DNA of 57,099 nucleotides from contig JAGWVA010000021.1 of assembly GCA_028875855.1 (NCBI GenBank), forward strand, positions 1 to 57,099, given 5' to 3'. Both the position numbers and the translations under genes were made by a program. Shown piece after piece: positions 16,386-25,171 of this stretch (the first letter of the stretch is position 1; every line of letters begins with the position of its first letter). Under the pieces are notes generated by a model. It did no database searches, was not told the origin of the DNA, and saw only the letters and a program-made list of their open reading frames with translations. The stretch is from Paracoccaceae bacterium. Its GTDB lineage: Bacteria; Pseudomonadota; Alphaproteobacteria; Rhodobacterales; Rhodobacteraceae.

Positions 16386-17090
16386 ATGACCACCCATATC
16401 GGCGCAAAGCCCGGCGAGATCGCCGAAACCGTCCTGCTGCCCGGCGACCCCTACCGCGCCCGTTGGGCGGCCGAGCGTTTCCTTGACAACCCCCGACTCG
16501 TCAACGAGGTGCGCGGCATGCTGGGCTTCACCGGCACCTGGCGCGGCCATCCGGTGACGATCCACGGCTCCGGCATGGGGATGCCCTCGCTGTCGATCTA
16601 CGTGAACGAGCTGATCCGCGACTATGGCGCGAAGACGCTGATCCGGATCGGATCGGCAGGCGGGATGCAGCCGCAGGTCAAGGTCCGCGACGTCGTGCTG
16701 GCGATGGCGGCCTCGTCGCTGTCCACGCCCTCGCGCGGGATGTTCCGCGAACTGAACTTTGCCCCCGCCGCCGATTTCCGGCTGCTGGCCGCGGCCCATG
16801 CCGCCGCGCTGGCGAAAGGCGTGCCGACCCACGCGGGCGGCATCTATTCGTCGGATGTCTTCTACGACGAACGCCCCGACCTGAACGACCAGCTCACCCG
16901 CCACGGCACGCTCTGCGTCGAGATGGAGACGGCCGAGCTTTACACGCTGGCCGCCCGCTACGGCGCCCGCGCGCTGGCGGTGCTGACGATCTCGGACCAT
17001 CTGCAGACCGGCGAGGCGCTGCCCGCGGCGGACCGCGAGACCAGCTTTTCGGACATGGTCGAGATCGCGCTCGAGGCGGCCTTCACCTGA
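16386..17090 (+). CDS. deoD: Purine-nucleoside phosphorylase, hexameric DeoD type
   Basis: Start at ATG 16386 ([22 protein letters not shown]); 234 residues. The DeoD hallmarks are present: TTHIGA at the N-terminus, the phosphate-site [19 protein letters not shown], the ribose-site [10 protein letters not shown] and the catalytic aspartate in TISDH. The enzyme is cytoplasmic and accepts 6-amino as well as 6-oxo purine nucleosides in characterised homologues, unlike the type I enzyme at 6860, so the two probably divide adenosine and guanosine/inosine work. A strong hairpin lies just upstream. Confidence 0.94.
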   Translation: MTTHIGAKPGEIAETVLLPGDPYRARWAAERFLDNPRLVNEVRGMLGFTGTWRGHPVTIHGSGMGMPSLSIYVNELIRDYGAKTLIRIGSAGGMQPQVKVRDVVLAMAASSLSTPSRGMFRELNFAPAADFRLLAAAHAAALAKGVPTHAGGIYSSDVFYDERPDLNDQLTRHGTLCVEMETAELYTLAARYGARALAVLTISDHLQTGEALPAADRETSFSDMVEIALEAAFT

Positions 17091-17164
17091 CATCGACCAA
17101 GGCTCCCCTTGACCTTCGCCCCCGTCACCGTTTCCTTGCCACGGCAACGGAAGGGGACAGCGCG

Positions 17165-18148
17165 ATGAAAAGACGGGAACTTGGCAAGGGCGGCCCGCAG
17201 GTCTCGGCCCTGGGTCTGGGCTGCATGAGCTTTGCGGGCTTCTTCGGCGAGACGGACGAGGCGACATCGCTCGCCTGCCTCGATGCCGCCTACGAGGCCG
17301 GCATCGACTTTCTCGACACGTCCAACATCTACGGCATGGGCCGGTCGGAACGCGTCATCGGCACATGGCTCGCGCGCAGCAAGCCCAGGGTAACGATCGC
17401 CACCAAGGCCGGGATCGTCACCGCCCCCGAACGCCGCTTCGATAATTCCGAGGCCTATCTGCGCAGCGAGCTTGAGGGATCGCTGAAGCGCTTGGGCGTC
17501 GATCACGTCGATCTGTTCTACATCCACCGCCGCGAACAGGCCCGCCCCGTGGAAGAGGTGGTCGCGGTGCTCAAGGCGCTGATCGACGAAGGGAAGATCG
17601 GCGGCTACGGCCTGTCCGAGGTCTCGCCGGCCACCCTGCGCCGGGCCCATGCGGTGCATCCTTGCCGCGCGGTGCAGAACGAATACTCGCTCTGGACCCA
17701 CCAGCCGGAACTGGGGATGATCCAGACCTGCGCCGAACTGGGCGTGGCCTTCGTCCCCTTCTCGCCCCTCGGGCGCGGCGTCTTCGGCGAGGTCTTCCCC
17801 GATCCCGCCCGGATGGCCGAGACCGATTTCCGCCGCCGCATCCCCCGCTTCACCGAACCGAACTGGACCCACAATCGCGCCGCGATCGAGCCCTTCAAGG
17901 CCTTTGCCCGCGCGCGCGGCTGGTCGGTCGCGGCGGCCGCGCTGGCCTGGGTGCTGGACCGGGGCGACCACCTGATCCCGATCCCCGGCACCCGCACCGC
18001 CGCGCACCTGTCCGAATGGGTCACCGCCGACCGGATTGTGCTGACCGACGAGGATCGGGCCGAGATCGCCCGCCTTCTGCCGGCGGGCTTTGCCCATGGC
18101 GACCGCTACAACGATCAGCAGATCATCGGCGTCGAGAGGTACTGCTGA
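17165..18148 (+). CDS. Aldo/keto reductase
   Basis: 327 residues with the AKR TIM-barrel active site: Asp51 and Tyr56 in FLDTSNIYGMGRSE, Lys81 in IATKAG and His121 in FYIHRR. NADPH-site motifs IPGTRTAAHL occur near the end. Closest in pattern to the AKR13/YakC-like group; substrate unknown. The ribosome-binding site GGAAGGGG is partly enclosed in a small stem (TTGCC/GGCAA at 17136-17147). Convergent with the DUF1989 gene across a bidirectional terminator. Confidence 0.9.
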   Translation: MKRRELGKGGPQVSALGLGCMSFAGFFGETDEATSLACLDAAYEAGIDFLDTSNIYGMGRSERVIGTWLARSKPRVTIATKAGIVTAPERRFDNSEAYLRSELEGSLKRLGVDHVDLFYIHRREQARPVEEVVAVLKALIDEGKIGGYGLSEVSPATLRRAHAVHPCRAVQNEYSLWTHQPELGMIQTCAELGVAFVPFSPLGRGVFGEVFPDPARMAETDFRRRIPRFTEPNWTHNRAAIEPFKAFARARGWSVAAAALAWVLDRGDHLIPIPGTRTAAHLSEWVTADRIVLTDEDRAEIARLLPAGFAHGDRYNDQQIIGVERYC

Positions 18149-18151
18149 GCT

Positions 18152-18221
18152 TTCATCTTGGCAAAAATATCCCCGCCGGAAGCGCCGGCGCTACGGGCGG
18201 GGATATTTGGACCAAGATGAA
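18152..18221. terminator. Bidirectional hairpin element A (dispersed ATATTT family)
   Basis: Two 26-base arms (18152-18177 and 18196-18221) match at 23 positions; each reads CCCCGCC next to ATATTT and ends in CCAAGATGAA. It sits exactly between convergent genes and would fold equally well in either transcript, so it probably ends both. Related copies lie at 31762, 34950, 48285, 48459 and 53115. Confidence 0.75.
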
Positions 18222-18229
18222 TGCGCCGG

Positions 18230-19093
18230 TCAGAGACCGTGAGACCGGTCGTAGCCGCTCTGCGGCGGGCTCTGCCACCCATCGAGCGCGCCGTCCTTCG
18301 GTCGGAACACCTCGACCAGAAGCGGATGGCAGGCGGCGGTGTCGCTGGAATGCTCGGCCGAGCAGTCGCCGCCGGGACAGGCCGAGAGCGCGCCCAGAAG
18401 GTTGATCTCGGCGAAAAGCTCGAGGTAGTCGCCCGGGCGCACGGGGCTGGCCTTCATGAAATACTGCCCCGTGTCGCGGCTGAAGCCCGTGCACATGAAG
18501 ACGTTGAGCACGTCATGCACCAGCGCCTCGGCCTGATCGGTCGGCAGGCCGCGCCCCTCGACCAGCGCGCGGGTCAGGTTGGAATGGCAGCAGTGATGAT
18601 AATCCCCGCCCGCCAGAAGGCGGTTCGTGTAGGGATCGCAGCGCGTGCCGATCACGTCGTGGACCGCGCCACCGAAGGGATCGAAGCCATACCAGTCCAA
18701 CGTATCCGCAACGATCGTCGCCATCGGGCGCAGGGCCGGGAAGCTCGACCACATCCGGTCGCCGGTGGACAGATGCGTGCCGTGCAGCGCGCGGGTCTTG
18801 CCGGAATAGAACCGCTCGGACAGATCGTTGGCGTTCCACAGGTTCAGATCGCCCACCTGCGGCCCCTCCACGCAGGAGATGCGGCAGAAATGGCCCGCGG
18901 GCGCCTGAAACAGACGCGCGTCGCGGGGCGGCACCCGCACCTCGTCCACCTTCTCGGCCCCCGCGCGGGCGGCACGATAAAGCGCGAGATCGGGCTGCGG
19001 CAGGGTTGCCGTCGGATAGCAGATCACCGGCGGCACGGCGCGGCGCAGGGCGGCATCCGGCGGGGCCGGGGTCTCGGGCATGTCGGGTTTCAT
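18230..19093 (-). CDS. DUF1989 / urea carboxylase-associated family protein
   Basis: Start at ATG 19093 (MKPDMPETPAP), with AAGGAG five bases upstream. 287 residues with the family core: VGDLNLWNANDLSERFYSGKTR, GTHLSTGDRMWSSFP and GGDYHHCCHSNLTRAL, then FMCTGFSRDTGQYFMKASPVRPGDYLELFAEI. The conserved Cys/His residues suggest a metal site. Members are found beside urea carboxylase or allophanate genes; their reaction is unresolved. No urea carboxylase is visible here, though purine breakdown in this window releases urea. Confidence 0.85.
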   Translation of the reverse strand: MKPDMPETPAPPDAALRRAVPPVICYPTATLPQPDLALYRAARAGAEKVDEVRVPPRDARLFQAPAGHFCRISCVEGPQVGDLNLWNANDLSERFYSGKTRALHGTHLSTGDRMWSSFPALRPMATIVADTLDWYGFDPFGGAVHDVIGTRCDPYTNRLLAGGDYHHCCHSNLTRALVEGRGLPTDQAEALVHDVLNVFMCTGFSRDTGQYFMKASPVRPGDYLELFAEINLLGALSACPGGDCSAEHSSDTAACHPLLVEVFRPKDGALDGWQSPPQSGYDRSHGL

Positions 19094-19140
19094 GGGCGCT
19101 CCTTCGATGCGGGCACGATGGGCGCGGCCATCGCCATCCG

Positions 19141-19359
19141 TCAAGGGGCCGGGCGATCCTGATCCCGGTCGCGCAGGCAGGCCTTGGGCGCAGCACCGGG
19201 TTCCAGCGAACAGACGGCGCCGCAGGCCGCGCAGCGGAAGTGCCCCGGCCCGCCCGAGGTATCGGCCCGCCACCGGCAGTCCCGCGTCAGGGTCGAGCCC
19301 CGCCGCATCCACCACATGCCGGCGAAGACGGCGATGATGACGAAGGGAAACAGAGCCAT
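19141..19359 (-). CDS. Small membrane-anchored Cys-rich protein, unknown
   Basis: 72 residues. One N-terminal membrane helix (MALFPFVIIAVFAGMWWM) then RGSTLTRDCRW and a CxxC pair in FRCAACGAVCSLEPG, suggestive of a small zinc ribbon. GAGG six bases before the ATG supports the start, and the start lies one base from the stop of the upstream DUF429 gene, implying coupling. I do not recognise a family. Confidence 0.6.
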   Translation of the reverse strand: MALFPFVIIAVFAGMWWMRRGSTLTRDCRWRADTSGGPGHFRCAACGAVCSLEPGAAPKACLRDRDQDRPAP

Positions 19360-19360
19360 G

Positions 19361-20191
19361 TCAGTCCTCGGGACAAGCGGCAGGATCGGCGATCCAGCCT
19401 TCCAGCGGGTCGGCCCATCGCGGGCCGGTCTCGGTATATCCGGACCGATGGGCCCAGGCGGCCTGCACCGCGCAGAGAAGCGCGTCCAGCCGGTCGCCGG
19501 TCGGGTCGTCGCACAGCGCGGCATCGGCGTCCACCCGAAGCCCCATGCGCGCCCGCCCCCCATCGCCACACAATGCCGTGAGAATGCCCTGCCGCCGCGC
19601 CGCGCGATCCTCCGTCTGGTCGCGCCGCGCCTCGGCCTTGTAGGGCCCGGGCTGCCCCGCAAGGGCGAGAAGCGCCCGGGCGAGGACACCGGGATAGGCC
19701 TCGACGCAGATCCGCGCCCGATCCCCCGGACGCTGGCCCGGCAGATGGACACCCGCGGCGCGAAGCCGTGGCGCCCCTTCGAAGAACATCAGCGCGACCG
19801 GCACGCCATAGAGCGTCTGCGGGCTCGCGGCCCCGATCCGTTTCTCTGCGGCGCGGGCATGCTGGCGGTCGCCGGGCGGGCGGGGGGCCTTGTAGGCCTC
19901 GAGCGCCGCACGGAAGCCGGCGCGGCCAAGGCCTTCGGCATGGGCGACATGCCCGGACCAGTCATCCGGCCAGCCCGCGCCGCGGACGAACCGCCGCGTC
20001 TGGGCGAAAGGAAAGTCGAGGCCGGCCAGCCACGGCCCGGACCGGCCAAGGAAACGCTCGAACTCTGCAAAGCCAGCAAAGGTTTCCAGCGCCTCGAAAA
20101 TGAGCCGGTCTCCGTCCAGCACGCAGGCAGCGCAGGTGATCGGCTTGCGGGCGGTGGGCCGGCTGGTGAAGTCGATGCCAAAGATGCGCAT
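19361..20191 (-). CDS. DUF429 domain protein (predicted RNase H-like nuclease)
   Basis: 276 residues from ATG 20191 (MRIFGIDFTSRPT). The opening GIDFTS strand with its aspartate, an internal LAGLDFPFAQT and the C-terminal DRLDALLCAVQAAWA form the DUF429 pattern, which has been predicted to adopt an RNase H fold. The three acidic residues fit a metal site. Function not demonstrated in the family. Followed closely by the small membrane protein gene. Confidence 0.8.
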   Translation of the reverse strand: MRIFGIDFTSRPTARKPITCAACVLDGDRLIFEALETFAGFAEFERFLGRSGPWLAGLDFPFAQTRRFVRGAGWPDDWSGHVAHAEGLGRAGFRAALEAYKAPRPPGDRQHARAAEKRIGAASPQTLYGVPVALMFFEGAPRLRAAGVHLPGQRPGDRARICVEAYPGVLARALLALAGQPGPYKAEARRDQTEDRAARRQGILTALCGDGGRARMGLRVDADAALCDDPTGDRLDALLCAVQAAWAHRSGYTETGPRWADPLEGWIADPAACPED

Positions 20192-20206
20192 GGGTCCCCG
20201 AATGCC

Positions 20207-20231
20207 AAGGCCCCGCACCGGGCGGGGCCTT
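20207..20231 (-). terminator. Hairpin downstream of sdhB
   Basis: Perfect 10-base arms AAGGCCCCGC / GCGGGGCCTT with a 5-base loop, 27 bases after the sdhB stop on the minus strand. It should end the sdh operon. No T-run follows. Confidence 0.7.
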
Positions 20232-20257
20232 GCTGTCTCCGGCGGCTCGGGGAGCGA

Positions 20258-21037
20258 TCACACCACCCGTTCCACCATCATCCGCTTGATCTCGGAAATC
20301 GCCTTGGCCGGGTTCAGCCCCTTCGGGCAGGTCTTGGCGCAGTTCATGATCGTGTGGCAGCGGTAGAGCTTGAACGGATCTTCCAGATCGTCCAGACGCT
20401 CGCCCGTCGCCTCGTCCCGGCTGTCGATGATCCAGCGGTAGGCGTGCAGCAGCGCGGCCGGCCCAAGGTATTTGTCGCCGTTCCACCAGTAGCTCGGGCA
20501 GGAGGTAGAGCACGAGGCGCACATCACGCATTCGTAAAGCCCGTCAAGCTTCTTGCGGTCCTCGATCGACTGGCGCCATTCCTTCTGCGGCGTGTTCGTC
20601 TTCGTCTCGAGCCACGGCATGATCGAGGCGTGCTGGGCGTAGAAATGCGTGAGGTCGGGAACAAGATCCTTCACCACCGGCATGTGCGGCAGCGGGTAGA
20701 TCTTCACGTCGCCCTTCACCTCGTCCAGCCCCTTGATGCAGGCCAGCGTGTTGGTGCCGTCGATGTTCATCGCGCAGGAGCCACAGATCCCCTCGCGGCA
20801 GGACCGGCGGAAGGTCAGCGTCGGGTCGATCTCGTTCTTGATCTTGATGAGCGCGTCCAGAACCATCGGGCCGCAACGGTCCATGTCGAGGAAATAGGTG
20901 TCCACCCGCGGGTTCTCGCCGTCATCGGGCGTCCAGCGGTAGATCATGAACTTGCGGACGTTCTTCGCGCCTTCCGGCTTGGGCCAGGTCTTGCCCGTGC
21001 GGATCTTCGAATTCTTGGGAAGCGTGAACTGGACCAT
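20258..21037 (-). CDS. sdhB: Succinate dehydrogenase iron-sulfur subunit
   Basis: 259 residues. The N-terminal ferredoxin domain carries the [2Fe-2S] cysteines in [12 protein letters not shown] followed by NTLAC; the C-terminal domain has [12 protein letters not shown] for [4Fe-4S] and [15 protein letters not shown] for the [3Fe-4S]/[4Fe-4S] set. It passes electrons from the FAD in SdhA to quinone at SdhCD on the inner membrane. AAGGG precedes the ATG. Unusually, a lipoprotein gene separates it from sdhA. Confidence 0.97.
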   Translation of the reverse strand: MVQFTLPKNSKIRTGKTWPKPEGAKNVRKFMIYRWTPDDGENPRVDTYFLDMDRCGPMVLDALIKIKNEIDPTLTFRRSCREGICGSCAMNIDGTNTLACIKGLDEVKGDVKIYPLPHMPVVKDLVPDLTHFYAQHASIMPWLETKTNTPQKEWRQSIEDRKKLDGLYECVMCASCSTSCPSYWWNGDKYLGPAALLHAYRWIIDSRDEATGERLDDLEDPFKLYRCHTIMNCAKTCPKGLNPAKAISEIKRMMVERVV

Positions 21038-21040
21038 CGG

Positions 21041-21343
21041 TCATCCCTTCCAATCGGGTCGGTCATAAAGCGGCAAGCGCGGCGGCTGGCCGGATTCCTG
21101 CTGAACGCAGGCGTTATAGACTTGGGCGGGGTCGCGCCCCATGAGGTAGTCGGAACTGATGTCGATCGCGGCCCCGGCGAAACGCTGGCCGCCCGAGCCG
21201 AAACCAAGCGAGACGGACCCCCGCGGGCGGCTGGCAAGCTGCGCTTGACGGAAGCAGTCGGCCTCGGCCTGTTCGACCGGCACCGGGCCGCAGGCGGCCG
21301 CAAGGGCCGCCAACGTCAGGGCGCAGGTCGAGGCGGCGCGCAC
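21041..21343 (-). CDS. Small predicted lipoprotein encoded between sdhA and sdhB
   Basis: 100 residues from a GTG one base after the sdhA stop, ending 3 bases before sdhB. A signal peptide (STCALTLAALAAAC) ends in the lipobox LAAACG, so the mature Cys18 should be lipidated. The rest is a small soluble domain with two further cysteines (ADCFRQAQ and YNACVQQ) and the phrase SVSLGFGSGG. Tight packing means co-expression with complex II. I recall a similar small gene at this place in related Rhodobacterales sdh operons, but its role is unknown. Confidence 0.75.
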   Translation of the reverse strand: MRAASTCALTLAALAAACGPVPVEQAEADCFRQAQLASRPRGSVSLGFGSGGQRFAGAAIDISSDYLMGRDPAQVYNACVQQESGQPPRLPLYDRPDWKG

Positions 21344-21344
21344 C

Positions 21345-23147
21345 TCAATACACCCGCTTCTTGGGCGCGATCTTGGCGAGGTCGATCCCGCCTTCGGTCT
21401 GCGCCGTGAGCGGCTCGAGATGCACCGGACGATAGCGCAGCGTCACCGCATTGCCCTCGATCCAGGCCAGAGTGTGCTTGCGCCAGTTGACGTCGTCACG
21501 CTCGGGGTAATCCTCGTGCGCATGCGCCCCGCGGCTTTCCTTGCGCGCCTCGGCGCCGTGGATCGTCGCCAGCGCGTTCGGCATCAGATTGGTCAGTTCC
21601 AGCGTCTCCATCAGGTCGCTGTTCCAGACCATGCTGCGGTCGGTCACCTTGATGTCGTCAAGCTTCGCGGCCACGGCATCCATCTTCTTGACGCCCTCGG
21701 CCAGCGTCTTGTCGGTGCGGAAGACGGCGGCATCGGCCTGCATCGTCTTCTGCATCTCAAGCCGCAGTTCCGCCGTCGCAACGCCGCCCTTGGCATGGCG
21801 CAGCCCGTCGAACCGGTCGAGCGCCTTGTCCACCGCCGCCTTGTTGGTGGCGGGCGTGGCCGAGGCCGGATCGATGATCTTGCCCGCGCGGATCGCGGCG
21901 GCGCGGCCGAACACCACGAGGTCGATAAGCGAGTTCGACCCCAGACGGTTCGCGCCATGGACCGAGGCACAGCCCGCCTCGCCCACGGCCATCAGGCCCG
22001 GGAAGATCGCGTCGGGCGATCCTTCGGTCGGGTTCAGCACCTCGCCCCAGTAGTTCGTCGGGATGCCGCCCATGTTGTAGTGAACCGTCGGCAGAACCGG
22101 GATCGGCTCCTTGGTCACGTCCACACCGGCGAAGATGCGCGCGCTTTCCGAGATGCCCGGCAGGCGCTCGGCCAGCGTTTCCGGCGGCAGGTGGCTGAGG
22201 TTGAGGAAGATGTGATCCTTGTCGGCGCCGACGCCGCGGCCCTCGCGGATTTCCATCGTCATGCAGCGGCTCACCACGTCGCGCGAGGCAAGGTCCTTGT
22301 AGTGGGGCGCGTAGCGCTCCATGAACCGCTCGCCTTCCGAGTTGGTGAGATAGCCGCCCTCGCCGCGTGCGCCTTCGGTGATCAGGCAGCCCGCGCCGTA
22401 GATGCCGGTCGGGTGGAACTGCACGAATTCCATGTCCTGCAGCGGCAGGCCCGCGCGCGCCACCATCCCGCCGCCATCGCCGGTGCAGGTATGCGCCGAG
22501 GTGGCCGAGAAATAGGCCCGGCCATAGCCGCCCGTCGCCAGCACGACCATCTTCGCGTTGAAGACGTGGATCGTGCCGTCATCGAGCTTCCAGCACACGA
22601 CGCCGGTGCAGGCGCCGTCGGTGATGATGAGGTCGATGGCGAAATACTCGATGTAGAACTCGGCCTTCTGCTTCAGGCTCTGGCCGTAGAGCGTGTGCAG
22701 GATTGCGTGTCCGGTCCGGTCGGCCGCGGCGCAGGTGCGCTGCACCGGCGGGCCCTCGCCGAATTCGGTGGTATGCCCGCCGAAGGGGCGCTGGTAGATC
22801 TTGCCCTCTTCCGTGCGCGAGAAGGGCACGCCGTAGTGTTCCAGCTCATAGACCGCCTTCGGCGCCTCACGCGCGAGGTATTCCATCGCGTCGGTGTCGC
22901 CCAGCCAGTCCGAGCCCTTGACGGTGTCATACATGTGCCACTGCCAGTGGTCGGGCCCCATGTTCGACAGGCTCGCCGCGATGCCGCCCTGTGCGGCGAC
23001 CGTGTGCGAGCGGGTCGGGAACACCTTGGTCACGCAGGCGGTGCGCAGACCCTGTTCGGCCATGCCCAGCGTCGCGCGCAGGCCTGCGCCGCCCGCACCC
23101 ACCACGACCACGTCGTAGTCATGCGTTTCGTATTCGTAAGCTGCCAT
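21345..23147 (-). CDS. sdhA: Succinate dehydrogenase flavoprotein subunit
   Basis: 600 residues. FAD-binding [13 protein letters not shown] at the N-terminus, the covalent FAD histidine His48 in [11 protein letters not shown], the substrate-site segment [20 protein letters not shown], and the catalytic region [21 protein letters not shown] with the active-site arginine. It oxidises succinate to fumarate, receiving succinate both from the TCA cycle and from the ethylmalonyl-CoA pathway encoded nearby. Third gene of sdhCDA-lipoprotein-sdhB. Confidence 0.97.
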   Translation of the reverse strand: MAAYEYETHDYDVVVVGAGGAGLRATLGMAEQGLRTACVTKVFPTRSHTVAAQGGIAASLSNMGPDHWQWHMYDTVKGSDWLGDTDAMEYLAREAPKAVYELEHYGVPFSRTEEGKIYQRPFGGHTTEFGEGPPVQRTCAAADRTGHAILHTLYGQSLKQKAEFYIEYFAIDLIITDGACTGVVCWKLDDGTIHVFNAKMVVLATGGYGRAYFSATSAHTCTGDGGGMVARAGLPLQDMEFVQFHPTGIYGAGCLITEGARGEGGYLTNSEGERFMERYAPHYKDLASRDVVSRCMTMEIREGRGVGADKDHIFLNLSHLPPETLAERLPGISESARIFAGVDVTKEPIPVLPTVHYNMGGIPTNYWGEVLNPTEGSPDAIFPGLMAVGEAGCASVHGANRLGSNSLIDLVVFGRAAAIRAGKIIDPASATPATNKAAVDKALDRFDGLRHAKGGVATAELRLEMQKTMQADAAVFRTDKTLAEGVKKMDAVAAKLDDIKVTDRSMVWNSDLMETLELTNLMPNALATIHGAEARKESRGAHAHEDYPERDDVNWRKHTLAWIEGNAVTLRYRPVHLEPLTAQTEGGIDLAKIAPKKRVY

Positions 23148-23166
23148 GCTCGGATGCTCCGTCAGA

Positions 23167-23538
23167 TCACAGCGCGAGGCGGATCAGGGCGAACAGCCCC
23201 GTCGCCATCGCGGCGTAGGAAAGGCAGGTCGTGCCGATGATCAGCGCCTTGCGGGCGGCGCCCTGGGCGTAATCCTCGATCATCACCTCGGCACCTGCGC
23301 GGAAGTGGTTCAGCCCGACGACGATCGTCAGCCCCGCGACGATCGCAGGGAAGGGCCGGGCGTAGTAGGCTTTCACCTCGGCGTAGCTGTGGCCGAGGAT
23401 GTGGCCGAAGGTGAAGACGAACAGCGGCACGAGGATCGCCAGCGCCACGGCGCTGACCTGCATGGACCAATGGTGATGCGTGCCGGTGTGCGAGGCGCCA
23501 AGGCCCGTCGCGCGCTTGCGGTCGGTCAGGTATTGCAT
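23167..23538 (-). CDS. sdhD: Succinate dehydrogenase membrane anchor subunit D
   Basis: 123 residues with three membrane helices ([26 protein letters not shown], and a C-terminal [16 protein letters not shown]). [13 protein letters not shown] matches the SdhD pattern in which His and Asp-Tyr lie at the quinone/heme end. It starts 10 bases after the sdhC stop and pairs with SdhC to hold heme b and quinone. Confidence 0.9.
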   Translation of the reverse strand: MQYLTDRKRATGLGASHTGTHHHWSMQVSAVALAILVPLFVFTFGHILGHSYAEVKAYYARPFPAIVAGLTIVVGLNHFRAGAEVMIEDYAQGAARKALIIGTTCLSYAAMATGLFALIRLAL

Positions 23539-23548
23539 CCGCGCCTCC

Positions 23549-23932
23549 TCAGATGACGTTCAGGGTCAGGATCGTCAGCACGGCCGAGCCGATGATGACG
23601 CCCCAGCCAAGCTTCGTGGCCACCTCAAGCTCGAACCCGCGGCCCGAATCCCAGTAGAGATGCCGCAGCCCCGCGAGGAAGTGATACCAGACGGCCCAGA
23701 GCGAGCCGAACATCACCACCTGCCCCAGCCAGCTTGTGATCACGAAATTCGCAACCTTGAAATAGCTCTCGCTCGTGGCGGCGGCCAGCAGCCACCAGAC
23801 GATCAGAACGGCGGCCACGATCAGCGCATTGCCCGTGATCCGGGTGAAGATCGAGGTGACCGAGGTGATCTGCGGGCGGTAAATCTGCAGATGCGGGGAA
23901 AGCGGCCGGTTGCCCCGGTTCACGTCTGCCAT
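23549..23932 (-). CDS. sdhC: Succinate dehydrogenase cytochrome b556 subunit
   Basis: 127 residues with the family motif RPLSPHLQIYRPQITS followed by SIFTRITG, three membrane helices and the heme-ligand region WYHFLAGLRHLYWD. It is the first gene of the sdh operon. The 197-base leader region upstream (to the mch stop) carries AAGGGAAG before the ATG and probably the operon promoter. Confidence 0.94.
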   Translation of the reverse strand: MADVNRGNRPLSPHLQIYRPQITSVTSIFTRITGNALIVAAVLIVWWLLAAATSESYFKVANFVITSWLGQVVMFGSLWAVWYHFLAGLRHLYWDSGRGFELEVATKLGWGVIIGSAVLTILTLNVI

Positions 23933-24080
23933 GTCTCTTCCCTTTATTCTGGTTCAGGCCAGAGCAAAGACGCCCGGCCGGACGATCATGGCAAAGCAAT
24001 AACGCTTTTTCCGTCCGAGTCACGCGTCGAGGCGCCGCAGATCGGTCAAATCCGGATGCACATGCAGAAAATTTTCCACT

Positions 24081-24111
24081 TGTGATCACGGCTGTAAATT
24101 TTGCGATCACA
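24081..24111. repeat. Inverted repeat upstream of sdh
   Basis: TGTGATC at 24081-24087 and GATCACA at 24105-24111 are inverted copies, and the first forms a perfect GTGATCAC palindrome with its neighbours. The spacing puts half-site centres 24 bases apart. Possible operator for the sdh operon or part of the mch terminator; nothing further in the 197-base spacer is clear. Confidence 0.4.
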
Positions 24112-24129
24112 CGTTAGCGCTATTTCGAC

Positions 24130-25158
24130 TCAGCGGGGCATCAAGGCCCAGTAATCGAGGTCAAGCAGCACCTCGGGCCGGTATTTGCCATCCTCGGCGC
24201 GATGCGCGAAAGGCGTTGCCCCGTCTTTCACCGCGACAAGCCGCAGCCGGATCGCGCCCACCGAAGGAACCGCCGTCTCGGCCTTGTCGAGCACCTCGGA
24301 CCAGGCCCGCACCGTGTCGCCCGCAAAGCACGGGTTGGCATGGGCGCCGCCGTTCAGCGCGACGATCATCTGCGCATTGGCAAGCCCGTTGAAGCTTAGC
24401 GCCCGCGCGAGCGAGATCACATGGCCGCCATAGATCAGCCGCTTGCCGTCCGGGCGCTGCGTGGCGTCGAAATGGACCTTGGCGGTGTTCTGCCACAGCC
24501 GGGTCGCCAGCATGTGTTCGGCCTCTTCGACCGTCACGCCGTCCACGTGGTCGATCTTCTCGCCCACGGCATAGTCGCCCCAGCGGTGCGGCTCGCCCGC
24601 CAGCGTGAAATCGTAGCCGTCGAAGGTCAGCCCTTCGGGGATCACCAGCGCCTCGGCCGCGACCGCCCGGGCAAGGTCCGGCACGACGGGTGCCTGCGTG
24701 GCATCGGCCCCGCGCTTGCGCACCATCACCCAGCGGACATAGTCCAGCACTGCCTCGCCCCGCTGGTTCAGGCCGGTGGAGCGGACCCAGAGCACGCCGG
24801 ACGCGCCGTTCGAATTCTCCTTCAGCCCGATCACCTTGGACCGCGCGCGCAGCGTGTCGCCGGGATAGACCGGACGGAGCCAGCGGCCCTCGGCATAGCC
24901 GAGGTTCGCGACCGCGTTCAGGCTGATGTCGGGCACCGTCTTGCCGAACACGAGGTGGAAGGCCACGAGGTCATCCACCGGCGCGGCCGGCAGGCCGCAG
25001 GCGCGGGCGAATTCGTCCGACGAATACAGCGCCCCGCGCGCAGGATAGAGCGCATGATAGAGCGCCCGTTCCCCGCCCGAGACGGTGCGCGGCACGGCGT
25101 GGTCGATGACCTCGCCCAGCCGGTAATCCTCGAAGAAGCGGCCCGCGTTTGTCTTCAT
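24130..25158 (-). CDS. mch: Mesaconyl-CoA hydratase (beta-methylmalyl-CoA dehydratase), MaoC family
   Basis: 342 residues forming two hotdog/MaoC halves, beginning MKTNAGRFFEDYRLGEVIDH; the second half contains the hydratase signature YGGHVISLARALSFNGLANA. It interconverts mesaconyl-C1-CoA and beta-methylmalyl-CoA in the ethylmalonyl-CoA pathway. The gene lies next to sdh and two genes from the malyl-CoA thioesterase, as in Rhodobacter sphaeroides as I recall it. Length and start fit Mch rather than single-domain MaoC hydratases (about 150 residues). Confidence 0.94.
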   Translation of the reverse strand: MKTNAGRFFEDYRLGEVIDHAVPRTVSGGERALYHALYPARGALYSSDEFARACGLPAAPVDDLVAFHLVFGKTVPDISLNAVANLGYAEGRWLRPVYPGDTLRARSKVIGLKENSNGASGVLWVRSTGLNQRGEAVLDYVRWVMVRKRGADATQAPVVPDLARAVAAEALVIPEGLTFDGYDFTLAGEPHRWGDYAVGEKIDHVDGVTVEEAEHMLATRLWQNTAKVHFDATQRPDGKRLIYGGHVISLARALSFNGLANAQMIVALNGGAHANPCFAGDTVRAWSEVLDKAETAVPSVGAIRLRLVAVKDGATPFAHRAEDGKYRPEVLLDLDYWALMPR

Positions 25159-25171
25159 GCCAGCCCCCGGA

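Noticed and set aside
17132-17152. Small stem (TTGCC/GGCAA) around the aldo/keto reductase ribosome-binding site
   Set aside because: Short and interrupted by a bulge; not distinguishable from chance in GC-rich DNA.
19184-21409. A 741-codon plus-strand frame across DUF429 and sdhB
   Set aside because: Antisense to conserved genes including sdhB with all its cysteine motifs; no recognisable domain.
24130-25158. Labelling the double MaoC protein as a general enoyl-CoA hydratase
   Set aside because: The 342-residue two-domain form, the conserved wording and the mcl2/sdh neighbours point to mesaconyl-CoA hydratase specifically.
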